From Paraburkholderia bryophila (GTDB lineage Bacteria > Pseudomonadota > Gammaproteobacteria > Burkholderiales > Burkholderiaceae), in contig NZ_JACCAS010000001.1 of the NCBI RefSeq assembly GCF_013409255.1, forward strand, positions 1,240,001 to 1,304,000: DNA of 64,000 nt. The letters run 5' to 3'. Under the pieces are notes generated by a model, which searched no databases, was not told the origin of the DNA, and saw only the letters and a list, made by a program, of their open reading frames with translations. Made by a program: the position numbers and the translations under genes. Below, in pieces: positions 17,939 through 28,031 of the stretch (positions are counted from its first letter, which is position 1; every line of letters begins with the position of its first letter).

Positions 17939-19336
17939 TCATTTGAGCAGATCGGCGAGCGCCACGCGATAGCGCGCGTAAGCGCCCTCTTCATCGCGAT
18001 GCCGGCGGTTCTCGACCACCTGAACGCCGCCCGCGTAGACGTCGCGCACCGGCGTCTCGCCATGCTCGCAGAATACAACGCCCGACAGCCACGCGCTCGG
18101 CGCATGTTCGGCGATGCTCGCATGGTCCGCGTCGAGCACCAGCCAGTCCGCGCGGCGGCCTGCCTGCAACGCGCCGACGGCGCGGCCGGCGGCGTGCGCG
18201 CCGCCGTCGAGCGCAGCGTCGAACAGACGGTCTGCCACATGCGTGGACTGCGCCGACGCCAGCACGTTGCGCTGCCGGCGCGTCAAACGCTGGCCGTATT
18301 CGAGCAGGCGCAATTCCGCGCGCCAGTCGACGCCGATATGACTGTCCGAGCCGATGCCGATGCGGCCTTGCGCGTCCAGATACTCTTGCGCCGGGAACAG
18401 GCCGTCGCCGAGATTCGCTTCGGTGGTCAGGCACAAACCGGCGACCGCACCGCTTCTCGCGAGCGCGAGCGTTTCGTTCGCATCGACATGCGTCGCGTGC
18501 ACGAGGCACCAGCGGCTGTCGACGTCGAAGCGATCCAGCAGCCATTGCACCGGACGCGCGCCTTCGGTTTCGACGCACGCGTCGACTTCGGCGGTCTGTT
18601 CGGCGATATGGATGTGAACCGGCGCGTTGGCATCGATGCCGCCTAGTAGCGTGCGCAACGAATCCGCCGAGACCGCGCGCAATGAATGCGGCGCCACGCC
18701 GTAGCGCAACGTGGCGCTTTCGGGACGCGCCGCGCGCAACGTGCCGAGCAGATCGAGCAGACTCTCCGGCGTGTTGATGAAGCGCTGCTGATCGTCGCGC
18801 GGCGCACGCGAGCCGAAGCCGCTGTACTGATACAGCACCGGCAGCATCGTCATGCCGATACCGCTTGCGGACGCTGCATCCACCACACGTTGCGCGAGTT
18901 CAGCCTGGTTCGCGTAGCGGCTGCCGTCCGGCGTGTGATGCACGTAGTGGAACTCGCACACCGACGTATAACCCGCCTTCAGCATTTCAATGTACAGCCA
19001 TTGCGCGACCGCGGCGAGGCCTTCCGGCGTGATGCGCGCGGCGAAGCGGTACATCAGATCGCGCCAGCTCCAGAAGTTGTCGGTAGCGCCTGTGCCCGAT
19101 GAGGCGCGATATTCGGTGAGGCCGGCCATCGCGCGCTGGAACGCGTGCGAATGAAGGTTCGGCATGCCGGGCAATACTGGGCCGCCGGCTGTCCGCACGC
19201 CGGCAGGTACAACAGAGGTATCCGGCGTGACCGCCGTCAGCGTGCCGCTTGCGTCCCACTCGAGCAACACGTTGCGGCGCCAACCATCGGGCAGGTACGC
19301 ATGCTCGGCAAACAGCGATTGATCTAGTTGTGTCAT
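17939..19336 (-). CDS. hutF: Formimidoylglutamate deiminase
   Basis: The 465-residue amidohydrolase converts N-formimidoyl-L-glutamate to N-formyl-L-glutamate and ammonia. It shows the metal-binding MPNLHSHAFQRAMAG, the segment SVCEFHYVHH, the HIAEQTAEVDAC motif and the GIGSDSHIGVDWRAELRLLEYGQR block with the catalytic Asp. These match HutF rather than HutI or guanine deaminase. It lies between hutI and hutG in the operon, 15 bases after the hutI stop. GAGAG precedes the ATG at 19336. Confidence 0.95.
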   Translation of the reverse strand: MTQLDQSLFAEHAYLPDGWRRNVLLEWDASGTLTAVTPDTSVVPAGVRTAGGPVLPGMPNLHSHAFQRAMAGLTEYRASSGTGATDNFWSWRDLMYRFAARITPEGLAAVAQWLYIEMLKAGYTSVCEFHYVHHTPDGSRYANQAELAQRVVDAASASGIGMTMLPVLYQYSGFGSRAPRDDQQRFINTPESLLDLLGTLRAARPESATLRYGVAPHSLRAVSADSLRTLLGGIDANAPVHIHIAEQTAEVDACVETEGARPVQWLLDRFDVDSRWCLVHATHVDANETLALARSGAVAGLCLTTEANLGDGLFPAQEYLDAQGRIGIGSDSHIGVDWRAELRLLEYGQRLTRRQRNVLASAQSTHVADRLFDAALDGGAHAAGRAVGALQAGRRADWLVLDADHASIAEHAPSAWLSGVVFCEHGETPVRDVYAGGVQVVENRRHRDEEGAYARYRVALADLLK

Positions 19337-19351
19337 CTCTCAGGCCCTGGC

Positions 19352-20569
19352 TCAATTCACACGCGTATAAACGGTCTCGCCCGCGCGCACGACTCGCGCG
19401 CACAACGGACGTCCAATCCAGTAAGCCAGCTCGGCCAGCGAGTCGACCGACCACACCGCGAAATCCGCCGCGCGCCCTACAGCCAGCGAACCGTGCGTGT
19501 GCGCTTTGCCAAGCGCTTGCGCCGCGTGCGACGTCACGCCTTGCAGCACCTCGGGCACCGTCATACGGAACAGCGTGGTCGCCATATTCATCATCAGCAG
19601 CAGCGACGTGGTGGGCGACGTGCCCGGATTGCTGTCGGTCGAAATCGCGATCGGCACCTGATAGCGCCGCAGCAAATCCAGCGGCGGCAGTTGCGTCTCG
19701 CGAATGAAGTAGTACGCGCCCGGCAACAACACGGCGACCGTACCGGACGCTTTCATCGCGGCGACGCCGGCTTCATCGAGAAATTCGAGGTGATCCGCGG
19801 ACAGCGCGTGATGGCGCGCGGCCAATACCGTGCCGCCACCGTTCGACAACTGCTCGGCGTGCATTTTCACCGGCAGCTTGTGACGCGCCGCGGCGTTGAA
19901 AACACGCTCGCTTTGTTCCAGCGAAAAACCGATGCGCTCGCAGAACACGTCGACCGCGTCGACGAGACCTTCATCGGCGAGCGCGGGCAGCATCGTGTTG
20001 CAGACTTCGTCGATATACGCGTCGGCGCGGCCCGCGAATTCGGGCGGTAACGCGTGCGCGCCGAGAAACGTCGTGTACACCGTCACCGGATAACGCTCGC
20101 CCAACTGACGCGCAACGCGCAGCATCTTGCGCTCGCTGGCGAGGTCGAGGCCGTAGCCGGATTTGATTTCGATCGTCGTCACGCCTTCGGCGAGCAGCGG
20201 TTCGAGCCGTGCGGCCGACTGCGCGAACAGCGACGCTTCATCCGCGGCACGCGTGGCGCGCACCGTCGAGACAATGCCGCCCCCCTGCCGCGCGATTTCT
20301 TCATAGCTGACGCCCGCGAGCCGCTGCGCGAATTCATCCGCGCGCTGGCCGCCGTACACCAGATGCGTATGGCAATCGACCAGACCGGGCGTGACCCAGG
20401 CGCCGTGCAGATCTTCGCGCGGCCAACTGGCGTAATGCGTGGGAAGTTCGGAGGCCGCGCCGAGCCAGACGATCTGGCCGTCTTCGACGGCGATCGCGGC
20501 GTCGGGCAGCGTGTGGTGGGGATCGCCCTGCGGGCAGAGTTTCAGGTGATGCCAGACGGTTTGCTTCAT
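19352..20569 (-). CDS. hutI: Imidazolonepropionase
   Basis: The 405-residue metal-dependent amidohydrolase opens 4-imidazolone-5-propionate to formimidoylglutamate. Visible motifs are [17 protein letters not shown] (metal His), [39 protein letters not shown] and [11 protein letters not shown]. Length is typical. It follows hutD by 85 bases in the operon. Confidence 0.97.
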   Translation of the reverse strand: MKQTVWHHLKLCPQGDPHHTLPDAAIAVEDGQIVWLGAASELPTHYASWPREDLHGAWVTPGLVDCHTHLVYGGQRADEFAQRLAGVSYEEIARQGGGIVSTVRATRAADEASLFAQSAARLEPLLAEGVTTIEIKSGYGLDLASERKMLRVARQLGERYPVTVYTTFLGAHALPPEFAGRADAYIDEVCNTMLPALADEGLVDAVDVFCERIGFSLEQSERVFNAAARHKLPVKMHAEQLSNGGGTVLAARHHALSADHLEFLDEAGVAAMKASGTVAVLLPGAYYFIRETQLPPLDLLRRYQVPIAISTDSNPGTSPTTSLLLMMNMATTLFRMTVPEVLQGVTSHAAQALGKAHTHGSLAVGRAADFAVWSVDSLAELAYWIGRPLCARVVRAGETVYTRVN

Positions 20570-20654
20570 CGCGTGCTCGTTGCAGCTCGTTGCGTGTCTG
20601 TGGTGGTTCGCGTGCGCGCGCCTCGATGTCGCGGCGCGCGCACGCGAAGCGTCG

Positions 20655-21329
20655 TCATCGTTCGTAGTGGAGGCGGATTGCGAGCAAGGCGCCTGCGTCT
20701 TGAACCGCGCAGTGCAGCGCGTGCGGCGCGTTGACGCGCAGCGTGTCGCCGGTGGCGAGCGGCTGCGCGGCCGCGTCGCCGAGGCTCACCGATACGGCGC
20801 CTTCAGCGCAGTACAACAGCACGACGTCGGCGGATAAAGCGTGTTGCATCGCGCCGCGCCATACCTCGACTTCGCCGCGCGCCGCGCCACGTCGCACCAT
20901 CAGATTGAAGTCGCGCGTTGCGCCGTCGACGAGGCGCGCGTCGATCGGCGTCTCGCCGGCAAATCGCGCGATGTCGAGCGGCTGCGTCAACGCGTGCGTC
21001 TTCACGACGTTCGCGCTGATCGTGCTGTTCGCGACGCCACTCGACGCGGCTTCGCCCACCAGCACACTCTCCGGCTCGGCGATTTCATCGAGCAACATGC
21101 CCGCGCCGGACAACAGCACGAGCGTGCGATCGATGCCCGCAAAACGCGAGAACGGCCCCGCTTGCGCGACATCCGCAATGCTCACGCGCCACACGAAACA
21201 ATCGAGTCCCGCCTGCTCGGGCACTGCCGCCACTTCGCGCGTGACACCGCCGCCGTTCTTCCACGGCGCCGCCACGAGGTCGGCGCCGCGAATCAGCGTG
21301 ACGCTGGCCATGCTGCCGACGTCAGCCAT
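20655..21329 (-). CDS. hutD: HutD family protein
   Basis: From ATG 21329 the protein has 224 residues. It opens with [21 protein letters not shown], the conserved HutD signature, followed by [24 protein letters not shown]. HutD is a bicupin that fine-tunes hut expression or binds a pathway intermediate in Pseudomonas; it is not an enzyme of the pathway. The start lies three bases beyond the hutU stop; a TTG at 21335 would overlap hutU and ATG 21311 is another option. It is embedded in the hut operon, which fixes its identity. Confidence 0.92.
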   Translation of the reverse strand: MADVGSMASVTLIRGADLVAAPWKNGGGVTREVAAVPEQAGLDCFVWRVSIADVAQAGPFSRFAGIDRTLVLLSGAGMLLDEIAEPESVLVGEAASSGVANSTISANVVKTHALTQPLDIARFAGETPIDARLVDGATRDFNLMVRRGAARGEVEVWRGAMQHALSADVVLLYCAEGAVSVSLGDAAAQPLATGDTLRVNAPHALHCAVQDAGALLAIRLHYER

Positions 21330-21331
21330 GT

Positions 21332-23020
21332 TCAACGGCCCAGCATCGGCAGATGCAGACCCGCCTCGCGCGCGGTTTCCTGCGCGAGTTCATAACCCGC
21401 ATCCGCGTGACGCATCACGCCGGTCGCCGGATCGTTGAACAACACGCGGCCGAGACGCTCCTTCGCGGCATCCGTGCCGTCCGCGACGATCACGACGCCC
21501 GAGTGCTGGCTGAAGCCCATGCCGACACCGCCGCCATGATGCAGCGATACCCACGACGCGCCGCCCGCCGTATTCAGCAGCGCGTTGAGCAGCGGCCAGT
21601 CGCTGACCGCGTCGGAGCCGTCTTTCATCGATTCGGTTTCGCGATTCGGGCTCGCCACCGAACCGGTGTCGAGGTGATCGCGGCCGATCACGATCGGCGC
21701 TTTCAGCTCACCGGTCCTGACCATTTCGTTGAATGCCTGACCGAGGCGATAACGATCCTTCACGCCGACCCAGCAGATCCGCGCCGGCAGACCCTGGAAC
21801 GCGATCCGTTCGCGCGCCATGTCGAGCCAGTTGTGCAGATGCGGATCGTCGGGAATCAATTCCTTGACCTTCGCGTCGGTCTTGTAGATATCTTCCGGAT
21901 CGCCCGACAGCGCGACCCAACGGAACGGGCCCTTGCCTTCGCAGAACAGCGGGCGGATATACGCCGGCACGAAGCCCGGGAAATCGAACGCGTTCTCGAC
22001 GCCCATTTCCAGCGCCATCTGGCGAATATTGTTGCCGTAGTCGAGCGTGGCCGCGCCGCGTTCCTGCAGCGTCAGCATGGCTTGCACCTGCCTGGCCATG
22101 GACTGCTTGGCCGGCGTGATGATGCTGTCCGGCGCGGTCTTCATGCGTTCGCGCCAATCTTCCACGCTCCAGCCTTGCGGTAGGTAGCCGTGAATCGGAT
22201 CGTGCGCGCTGGTCTGATCGGTCACGCAGTCCGGCGTGATGCCGCGTGCCACGCATTCGGCGAACACGTCGACCGCATTGCCCACCAGACCGATCGACAC
22301 CGGCTTGCCGGCCTGCTTCGCTTCGTCGAGCATGGCGAGCGCTTCGTCGAGCGTCTGCGCTTTTTTATCGACGTAACGCGTCTTCAGACGGAAGTCGATG
22401 CGCGTCTCGTCGCATTCCACCGCAATCATCGAGAAGCCCGCCATCGTAGCCGCGAGCGGCTGCGCGCCGCCCATGCCGCCCAGACCGCCGGTCAGAATCC
22501 AGCGGCCCTTCGGGTCGCCGTTGAAATGCTGGTTCGCCACCGAGAAGAACGTCTCGTAGGTGCCCTGCACGATCCCCTGGCTGCCGATGTAGATCCAACT
22601 GCCCGCCGTCATCTGGCCGTACATCATCAGGCCCTTGCGATCGAGTTCGTGGAAGTGTTCCCACGTCGCCCAATGCGGCACCAGATTCGAATTCGCCAGC
22701 AGCACGCGCGGCGCGTCGGCATGCGTGCGGAATACGCCGACCGGCTTGCCCGATTGAATCAGCAGCGTTTCGTTCTCTTCGAGGTCTTTGAGCGACGCGA
22801 GGATCTGATCGAAACAATCCCAGTTGCGCGCGGCCCGGCCAATACCGCCGTACACGACCAGCGCATGCGGATGCTCGGCGACTTCCGGGTCCAGGTTGTT
22901 CTGGATCATCCGGTACGCGGCTTCCGCGATCCAGGTCTTGCAGGTCTTTTCCGCGCCGCGCGGTGCGCGGATGGTACGGGTGGGATCGAGACGCGGGTCG
23001 ATGTGCTTCGGGTTGTTCAT
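21332..23020 (-). CDS. hutU: Urocanate hydratase
   Basis: The 562-residue enzyme converts urocanate to imidazolonepropionate with tightly bound NAD. It shows [44 protein letters not shown], the NAD-binding [18 protein letters not shown] and [26 protein letters not shown] near the C-terminus. Length agrees with about 555-560 residues in other bacteria. It directly precedes hutD and follows hutC by about 70 bases. Confidence 0.98.
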   Translation of the reverse strand: MNNPKHIDPRLDPTRTIRAPRGAEKTCKTWIAEAAYRMIQNNLDPEVAEHPHALVVYGGIGRAARNWDCFDQILASLKDLEENETLLIQSGKPVGVFRTHADAPRVLLANSNLVPHWATWEHFHELDRKGLMMYGQMTAGSWIYIGSQGIVQGTYETFFSVANQHFNGDPKGRWILTGGLGGMGGAQPLAATMAGFSMIAVECDETRIDFRLKTRYVDKKAQTLDEALAMLDEAKQAGKPVSIGLVGNAVDVFAECVARGITPDCVTDQTSAHDPIHGYLPQGWSVEDWRERMKTAPDSIITPAKQSMARQVQAMLTLQERGAATLDYGNNIRQMALEMGVENAFDFPGFVPAYIRPLFCEGKGPFRWVALSGDPEDIYKTDAKVKELIPDDPHLHNWLDMARERIAFQGLPARICWVGVKDRYRLGQAFNEMVRTGELKAPIVIGRDHLDTGSVASPNRETESMKDGSDAVSDWPLLNALLNTAGGASWVSLHHGGGVGMGFSQHSGVVIVADGTDAAKERLGRVLFNDPATGVMRHADAGYELAQETAREAGLHLPMLGR

Positions 23021-23087
23021 GATGGCCCTCGGAATGCTTGAAGATGGTCGGGAGAGGTTCGGAAAACGAGTCGGGGAAAACGGTGAA

Positions 23088-23783
23088 TCAGAAATGTCCG
23101 GTGAAGCGGTAACGGCTGCCGGGATGCCAGAGATTCGCGATCGACGCGACCTGGCTTTGCGACCACGTGCGCCGGTGCAGCACGAGGCACGGTTCGAGTT
23201 CGTCCATGGTCAATAGCTCGCGCGTGTCGGCGTCGGCGGCCAGCGCTTCGATGCGGTATTCGACGCGCTGCAGCGGCGCCACCCGCACGAGATACTGGTT
23301 CGGCGTGGTGTTGGTGAAGTCCTGCAGCGCGTATTCGGGCGCCACCGCCGGATTGACCCAGCGTTCTTCGAGCTGCACCGGTTCGTCGTTTTCGAAATGC
23401 AGCACGCGCGAATGGAACACCGGACTGCCGGCGCTCACCTGCATCTCTTCGGCAAGTGCTGCGTCGGCAATGCTCGCGCCGATATGCAGCACCTTCGCCT
23501 GATAGCGATGACCGCGCGCGACGATCTCGTCGGAAATACTGCGGATCGCCACCAGCGTCGATTCGTACTTAGGACGCGCCACGAAGGTGCCCGAACCCTG
23601 CACCCGCGTGAGCACCTGCTCCGAGGTCAACTCGCGCAGCGCGCGGTTCACCGTCATACGCGCCACGCTGAACTCACGCGCGAGTTCGTTTTCCGACGGC
23701 ACCTGGTCGCCTTCAGACCACTCGCCCGCGTGAATGCGCGCGAGGATGAAGTCCTTGATGCCCTGATAGGCGGGTGCGTTCAT
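23088..23783 (-). CDS. hutC: Histidine utilisation repressor (GntR family)
   Basis: The 231-residue protein has an N-terminal GntR winged helix ([50 protein letters not shown]) and a UTRA effector domain (from about 90) of HutC type. In pseudomonads and enterics HutC binds palindromes resembling CTTGTATGTACAAG and is released by urocanate. Three sites of this kind lie upstream of hutH (25364-25552), so it very likely autoregulates the operon in which it is the second gene. Confidence 0.96.
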   Translation of the reverse strand: MNAPAYQGIKDFILARIHAGEWSEGDQVPSENELAREFSVARMTVNRALRELTSEQVLTRVQGSGTFVARPKYESTLVAIRSISDEIVARGHRYQAKVLHIGASIADAALAEEMQVSAGSPVFHSRVLHFENDEPVQLEERWVNPAVAPEYALQDFTNTTPNQYLVRVAPLQRVEYRIEALAADADTRELLTMDELEPCLVLHRRTWSQSQVASIANLWHPGSRYRFTGHF

Positions 23784-23828
23784 TAACGTGCTCGGCTTGA
23801 ATGCGTGAGTCGGGTGCGTGATTACGGC

Positions 23829-25352
23829 TTACTGTTCGGAGGCAAACGCGAACGGGCTCAGCTTCGCGATCGTGCCGCTCTGCACGAGCTTCGTGACCGC
23901 CTCGATATCCGGCGCGAAGTAGTGATCGAGCTCGTAATGCGCGACGTCCTTGCGCACCGCGTCCATCACCTTTTGCAGGCTCGGGCTGGTCTTGTGCGGC
24001 GCGCGCAGATCGACACCTTGCGCGGCGGCGAGCAATTCGATCGACAGGATGTTCGCGGTGTTTTCGGCAATGTCGCCGAGCTTGCGCGCAGCGAACGTCG
24101 CCATCGACACGTGGTCTTCCTGGTTCGCGGACGTGGGCAGCGAATCCACCGACGCCGGATGCGCGAGCGTCTTGTTTTCCGACGCCAAAGCAGCGGCCGT
24201 CACGTGCGCGATCATGAAGCCCGAATTCACGCCACCGTCGCGCACGAGGAACGGCGGCAGACCCGACAGCGTCGCGTCGATCAGCAGCGCGATGCGGCGT
24301 TCGGCCAGCGCGCCGATTTCGGCGGCGGCGAGCGCGAGGTTGTCGGCGGCGAAGGCGACCGGCTCGGCGTGGAAGTTCCCACCCGACAGCACTTCGCCGG
24401 TGTCCGGGAAAATCAGCGGATTGTCGGAGACCGCGTTGGCTTCGAGCAGCAGCACGTTGGCGGCGTGGCGCATCTGGTCGAGACACGCGCCCATGACTTG
24501 CGGCTGGCAGCGCAGGCTGTACGGGTCCTGCACCTTGTCGCAATCGGCATGCGAGACGTTGATGCCCGAACCGTCGAGCAGCGAACGGTAAGCCGTGGCC
24601 GCGTCGATCTGGCCTTGATGGCCGCGCAGTTCGTGAATGCGTGCATCGAACGGCTTGACCGAACCGGCCGCCGCGTCCACCGATAACGAGCCCGACACCA
24701 GCGCGGTGCGGTACAGGTCTTCGATCGCGAACATGTTGTAGAGCGCGAGCGCGGTCGACGCTTGCGTGCCGTTCAGCAGCGCGAGGCCTTCCTTGGCTTG
24801 CAGCGTGAGCGGCTTGAGGCCGACCAGCGCGAGGCCTTCGGTCGCGGGCATGCGCTCGCCCTTCGCGAACACATCGCCGACGCCGAGCAGCGCCGCCGAC
24901 ATATGCGCGAGCGGTGCGAGATCGCCCGATGCGCCGACCGAGCCCTTGACCGGAATCACCGGCAGCACGTCGGCGTTGTACAGCGTGATCAGCGCCTCCA
25001 TCACTTCGCGACGAATGCCCGAGTGGCCGCGGCCGAGGCTCGACAGCTTCAGCGCGATCAGCAGACGCACCACCGGACGCGACATCGGCACACCCACGCC
25101 GACCGCATGCGACAGCACCAGATTGCGCTGCAGCAGTTCGAGCTGGTCGTGCGGAATATGCGTGCTGGCGAGGCGCCCGAAACCGGTGTTGATGCCGTAG
25201 GCCGGCTCGCCCTTCGCGGCGATGTCGGCAACGGCTTGCGCGCAGGCGTCGATGGCGGCGTGGCTGGCGGGATCGAGTTGCAGCGCGACGTGTTCGCGAG
25301 CGATCTGGCGCAGTTGCGGGAGGGTCAGGTAGCCGGGCTTCAGAATCATCAT
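23829..25352 (-). CDS. hutH: Histidine ammonia-lyase
   Basis: The 507-residue enzyme deaminates histidine to trans-urocanate. The self-processed MIO cofactor triad Ala-Ser-Gly is at residues 141-143 in [15 protein letters not shown], and [20 protein letters not shown] and [15 protein letters not shown] are present. Length matches the family. As the first gene it starts 10 bases after AGGAACACACC; the second ATG of an ATGATG pair could also be used. The HutC operators lie immediately upstream. Confidence 0.98.
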   Translation of the reverse strand: MMILKPGYLTLPQLRQIAREHVALQLDPASHAAIDACAQAVADIAAKGEPAYGINTGFGRLASTHIPHDQLELLQRNLVLSHAVGVGVPMSRPVVRLLIALKLSSLGRGHSGIRREVMEALITLYNADVLPVIPVKGSVGASGDLAPLAHMSAALLGVGDVFAKGERMPATEGLALVGLKPLTLQAKEGLALLNGTQASTALALYNMFAIEDLYRTALVSGSLSVDAAAGSVKPFDARIHELRGHQGQIDAATAYRSLLDGSGINVSHADCDKVQDPYSLRCQPQVMGACLDQMRHAANVLLLEANAVSDNPLIFPDTGEVLSGGNFHAEPVAFAADNLALAAAEIGALAERRIALLIDATLSGLPPFLVRDGGVNSGFMIAHVTAAALASENKTLAHPASVDSLPTSANQEDHVSMATFAARKLGDIAENTANILSIELLAAAQGVDLRAPHKTSPSLQKVMDAVRKDVAHYELDHYFAPDIEAVTKLVQSGTIAKLSPFAFASEQ

Positions 25353-25363
25353 GGTGTGTGTTC

Positions 25364-25376
25364 CTGTCTATACAAT
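25364..25376. promoter_or_regulatory. HutC-like half-conserved operator next to hutH
   Basis: CTGTCTATACAAT lies 12 bases before the hutH start and matches the HutC consensus in its right half (TATACAA) but less well in the left. It would overlap the ribosome-loading region of the transcript. Confidence 0.5.
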
Positions 25377-25400
25377 TTGAGAGAAGTCTAGCGGCACCGT

Positions 25401-25417
25401 CTTGTATATACAACTTG
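25401..25417. promoter_or_regulatory. HutC operator
   Basis: CTTGTATATACAACTTG contains the palindrome TTGTATATACAA, very close to the known HutC operator CTTGTATGTACAAG. It is about 50 bases upstream of the hutH start, where the promoter is expected. Confidence 0.75.
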
Positions 25418-25685
25418 TTTTTAATCGCCCGGGCCTAGGGGTTTCCATTAGGGAGCGAGCTGTCCGGCATATTGCTGCGAAGGCCGGCGGTGTCGGGCGG
25501 TGGCTCGATTGGCGCATGAGCGCTTCCCGTTGCGCTCAACTTGTATATACACGTCCAAAATATGAGTCGCCAAGTGGAAAAAAAACCGCCCTGCGGCGGC
25601 GGCCGATCCAGACCCACCGCCACATCGCCACGTCGATTCAAGAGTTATAGGAGAGCCGGTTGAACGCACAACGCGAAACGCGCGG
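25418..25685. other. Intergenic region between hutH and the LysR gene
   Basis: Apart from the distal HutC-like site I see no gene here. It contains a run of A (around 25578) inside otherwise GC-rich DNA and receives the 3' end of the LysR transcript from the same strand. Confidence 0.4.
25540..25552. promoter_or_regulatory. Distal HutC-like operator
   Basis: CTTGTATATACAC repeats the left part of the operator about 140 bases further upstream. It could allow looping between HutC dimers or control a second, upstream promoter. No gene lies between it and the LysR gene. Confidence 0.6.
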
Positions 25686-26582
25686 CTAAAGCTTCACGCG
25701 CGCCGCGATGAATTCCAGAAAACACTGCACGCGCCCCGTCAGCGACGCGCTCTGGTAATACACCGCGCTCACCGGCTGCCGCTCGTCGCGCAGCAGGTTG
25801 CCGAGAATCGGCACGAGGCGACCGTCGCGCACGTCGGCGGCGGTCATGAAGTCGGCCAGACAGGCCACGCCCCAGCCCGACAACGCCAGTTGTCGCAAGG
25901 TTTCGCCGCTCGACGCGGTGATCGACGGTTCGATCCTGAACGACTCGGCGCCGGCCTTGCGCCCTTCGCGCAACGGCCAGCGGTTCAGATGCTCCGGCGC
26001 CGTGAAACCAATCAATCGATGCGCGCGCAACGCTTCCACCGACTTCGGCTCGCCATATTCGGCCAGATACGCGGGGCTCGCGAGCACCCGTAGCTTGCTG
26101 GTGCCCAGCGCACGCGCATGCAGCGTCGAGTCCTGCAGCGCGCCGATCCGGATCGCGATGTCCACCTTCTGTTCCAGCAAATCGACGATCCGCTCGCTGC
26201 TGGTCAATTCCAGCCGCACGTCCGGATAGAGCGCCGAAAACGCCTTCATATGCGGGGCGACGCAATGGAGCATGAACGGCGACGCCGCGTCCACCCGCAA
26301 GCGCCCGGAAGGCCGCCCTCGCCCGCTCGTAACCGATTCCTCGGCCTCCTCCATCGCCGCGAGAATCGCCCGGGCGCGTTGCAGGAACGCCTCGCCTTCT
26401 TCGGTCAATTGCAGACGGCGGGTCGTGCGCCGCACGAGCGCGGTGTCGAGTTTCTGTTCGAGGCGCGTGAGCGCGCGGCTCACGCCGGAAACCGTCTGCT
26501 CCAGCTTCTCCGCCGCCTTGGTGATCGAGCCGCTGTCGATCACGGTGACGAACACCAGCAGCTCATCCGTGGAAGTTTTCAT
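25686..26582 (-). CDS. LysR-family transcriptional regulator
   Basis: From ATG 26582 the protein has 298 residues (a TTG at 26594 would add four). The N-terminal winged helix reads LLVFVTVIDSGSITKAAEKL then VSGVSRALTRLEQKLDTALVRRTTRR, and the C-terminal periplasmic-binding-like domain is complete, with the usual LDIAIRIG-type segment and SGWGVACLADFM. It is divergent from the epimerase gene, with a 20-bp near-perfect palindrome overlapping its own start, so it probably controls itself and that gene. The effector is not predictable. Confidence 0.92.
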   Translation of the reverse strand: MKTSTDELLVFVTVIDSGSITKAAEKLEQTVSGVSRALTRLEQKLDTALVRRTTRRLQLTEEGEAFLQRARAILAAMEEAEESVTSGRGRPSGRLRVDAASPFMLHCVAPHMKAFSALYPDVRLELTSSERIVDLLEQKVDIAIRIGALQDSTLHARALGTSKLRVLASPAYLAEYGEPKSVEALRAHRLIGFTAPEHLNRWPLREGRKAGAESFRIEPSITASSGETLRQLALSGWGVACLADFMTAADVRDGRLVPILGNLLRDERQPVSAVYYQSASLTGRVQCFLEFIAARVKL

Positions 26583-26590
26583 TGTTGATT

Positions 26591-26610
26591 TCAAGTCAAT
26601 ATTGATTTGA
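26591..26610. promoter_or_regulatory. Near-perfect 20-bp palindrome, probable LysR operator
   Basis: TCAAGTCAATATTGATTTGA is a palindrome with a single mismatched pair and contains T-N11-A spacing typical of LysR-type sites. It is in the 105-base space between the divergent LysR and epimerase genes. Confidence 0.65.
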
Positions 26611-26687
26611 GACTAACACGCTTTTTGCGAGAATCAAGACGACGGATACTGGTTGCCTGTCATCGTGTTTCCAACTAGGAGAACGTC

Positions 26688-27584
26688 TTGAAGATCTTCA
26701 TCACGGGCGCAAGCGGGTTTATCGGCGGGTCGATTGCGGCGCATCTGGCGCGCGCCGGCCACGGCGTGCGCGGTTTGATCCGCAATCCCGAGCATGCCGC
26801 CGAATTGCAACGCCTCGGCATCGAACCGGTGGTCGGTACTCTCGACGACCGCGCGCTGCTGATTGCCGAAGCGCAAGCCGCGGACGCCGTCATCAACGCC
26901 GCCAGCAGCGACCATGAAGGCGCGGTGAAAGCGTTGATCGAAGGACTCGCAGGCTCCGGCAAGGTGCTGTTGCATACCAGCGGATCGAGCATCGTCGGCG
27001 ATGCGTCGGGTGGCGAAGCGGGCCAGTCGCGCATCTATCACGAAGACGCGCTGCCCACGCCGACCGCCGACAAAGCGGCCCGCGTCGCGATCGACCAACT
27101 CGTGCTCGACGCCGCGCGCCAGAACATCCGTTCGGCGGTGCTGTGCAATACGCTGATCTATGGTCACGGTGCGGTGCCGGGCAGTGCGAGCGTGCAGTTG
27201 CCGCGCCTCGTGCGGCAGGCGCAAAAGAGCGGCGTGGTGCGTCATGTGGGCAGCGGCGGCAACGTCTGGTCGAACGTGCATATCGACGACGTCGCCGAAC
27301 TGTATCGACTCGCGCTCGAGAAAACGCCGGCCGGCACGTTCTATTTCGTCGAAAGCGGCGAAGCGTCGTTCCGCGACATGAGCGCGGCTATCGCGCGCGC
27401 GATGAAACTGGGCGAGCCGCAAGACTGGCCGCTCGACGAAGCGCAGAAGGAATGGGGCTACGAAATGGCCTCGTACGGCCTCGGTTCGAACAGCCGTGTG
27501 CGCGGTGTGCGCGCACGCAAACTGCTCGGCTGGCAGCCCAAGCGCAGCTCGGTGATCGACTGGATCGAGCACGACATGATGTGA
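26688..27584 (+). CDS. NAD(P)-dependent epimerase/dehydratase (atypical SDR)
   Basis: The 298-residue protein starts at TTG 26688, seven bases after AGGAG; no ATG gives the complete Rossmann motif. The nucleotide-binding motif is ITGASGFIGGSIAAHLARAG (residues 5-24). Later parts contain LLHTSGSSIVGD and LCNTLIYGHG; the catalytic Tyr is less obvious than in classical SDRs, as in NmrA-like or extended atypical SDRs. The C-terminal segment IDDVAELYRLALEKTPAGTF is typical of nucleoside-diphosphate-sugar epimerase relatives. Substrate unknown. Probably controlled by the divergent LysR regulator. Confidence 0.88.
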   Translation: MKIFITGASGFIGGSIAAHLARAGHGVRGLIRNPEHAAELQRLGIEPVVGTLDDRALLIAEAQAADAVINAASSDHEGAVKALIEGLAGSGKVLLHTSGSSIVGDASGGEAGQSRIYHEDALPTPTADKAARVAIDQLVLDAARQNIRSAVLCNTLIYGHGAVPGSASVQLPRLVRQAQKSGVVRHVGSGGNVWSNVHIDDVAELYRLALEKTPAGTFYFVESGEASFRDMSAAIARAMKLGEPQDWPLDEAQKEWGYEMASYGLGSNSRVRGVRARKLLGWQPKRSSVIDWIEHDMM

Positions 27585-27740
27585 TGTGTTCGGCGGGACT
27601 TTCTTCGGGACGTCCCCCCGCGAAAACGTAATCCGTGTAAGCGGCGCCGTTGCGAATTCGTAAGCTCAACTCGCTAGAATCGCGCTCAACTGATCGTGCG
27701 ATTCGATTCTGCGAGTCGCCCCTGAGCCCGGATTGGATCG

Positions 27741-27923
27741 ATGACTTTGGCGCTGAATTTCGACTGGCTGACGAACCTGCTGGCGATACTTTTCGTGGTG
27801 GCGTGTCTTTACGATGCACGTTACGACGAATACGGTACGTTGACACTGGCGGCGGCCGCAATGGGCCTCGCCGTGATGGCAATGGAGCTGTTTCTCAAGC
27901 CCGCTTTCGACATGGCGCTTTGA
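27741..27923 (+). CDS. 60-residue membrane protein
   Basis: The peptide MTLALNFDWLTNLLAILFVV begins a product with two hydrophobic segments (about 8-23 and 34-52) separated by the charged CLYDARYDEYGTL, so both ends should face the same side of the inner membrane. A strong rho-independent terminator follows one base after the stop, supporting a real transcript end. Ribosome binding site is weak. Function unknown. Confidence 0.6.
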   Translation: MTLALNFDWLTNLLAILFVVACLYDARYDEYGTLTLAAAAMGLAVMAMELFLKPAFDMAL

Positions 27924-27960
27924 GCATGACGCCGCGCGACGCGGCGTCATGCGCTTTTCT
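27924..27960 (+). terminator. Rho-independent terminator
   Basis: GCATGACGCCGCG pairs perfectly with CGCGGCGTCATGC around three bases and is followed by GCTTTTCT. It ends the small membrane protein transcript. Confidence 0.8.
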
Positions 27961-28031
27961 ATTGGCTTTTCTATCGACTTGACGTCCCTATCCGGGTGGG
28001 CACGCCGCACGCGCGAGCACCCACCCTTGCA

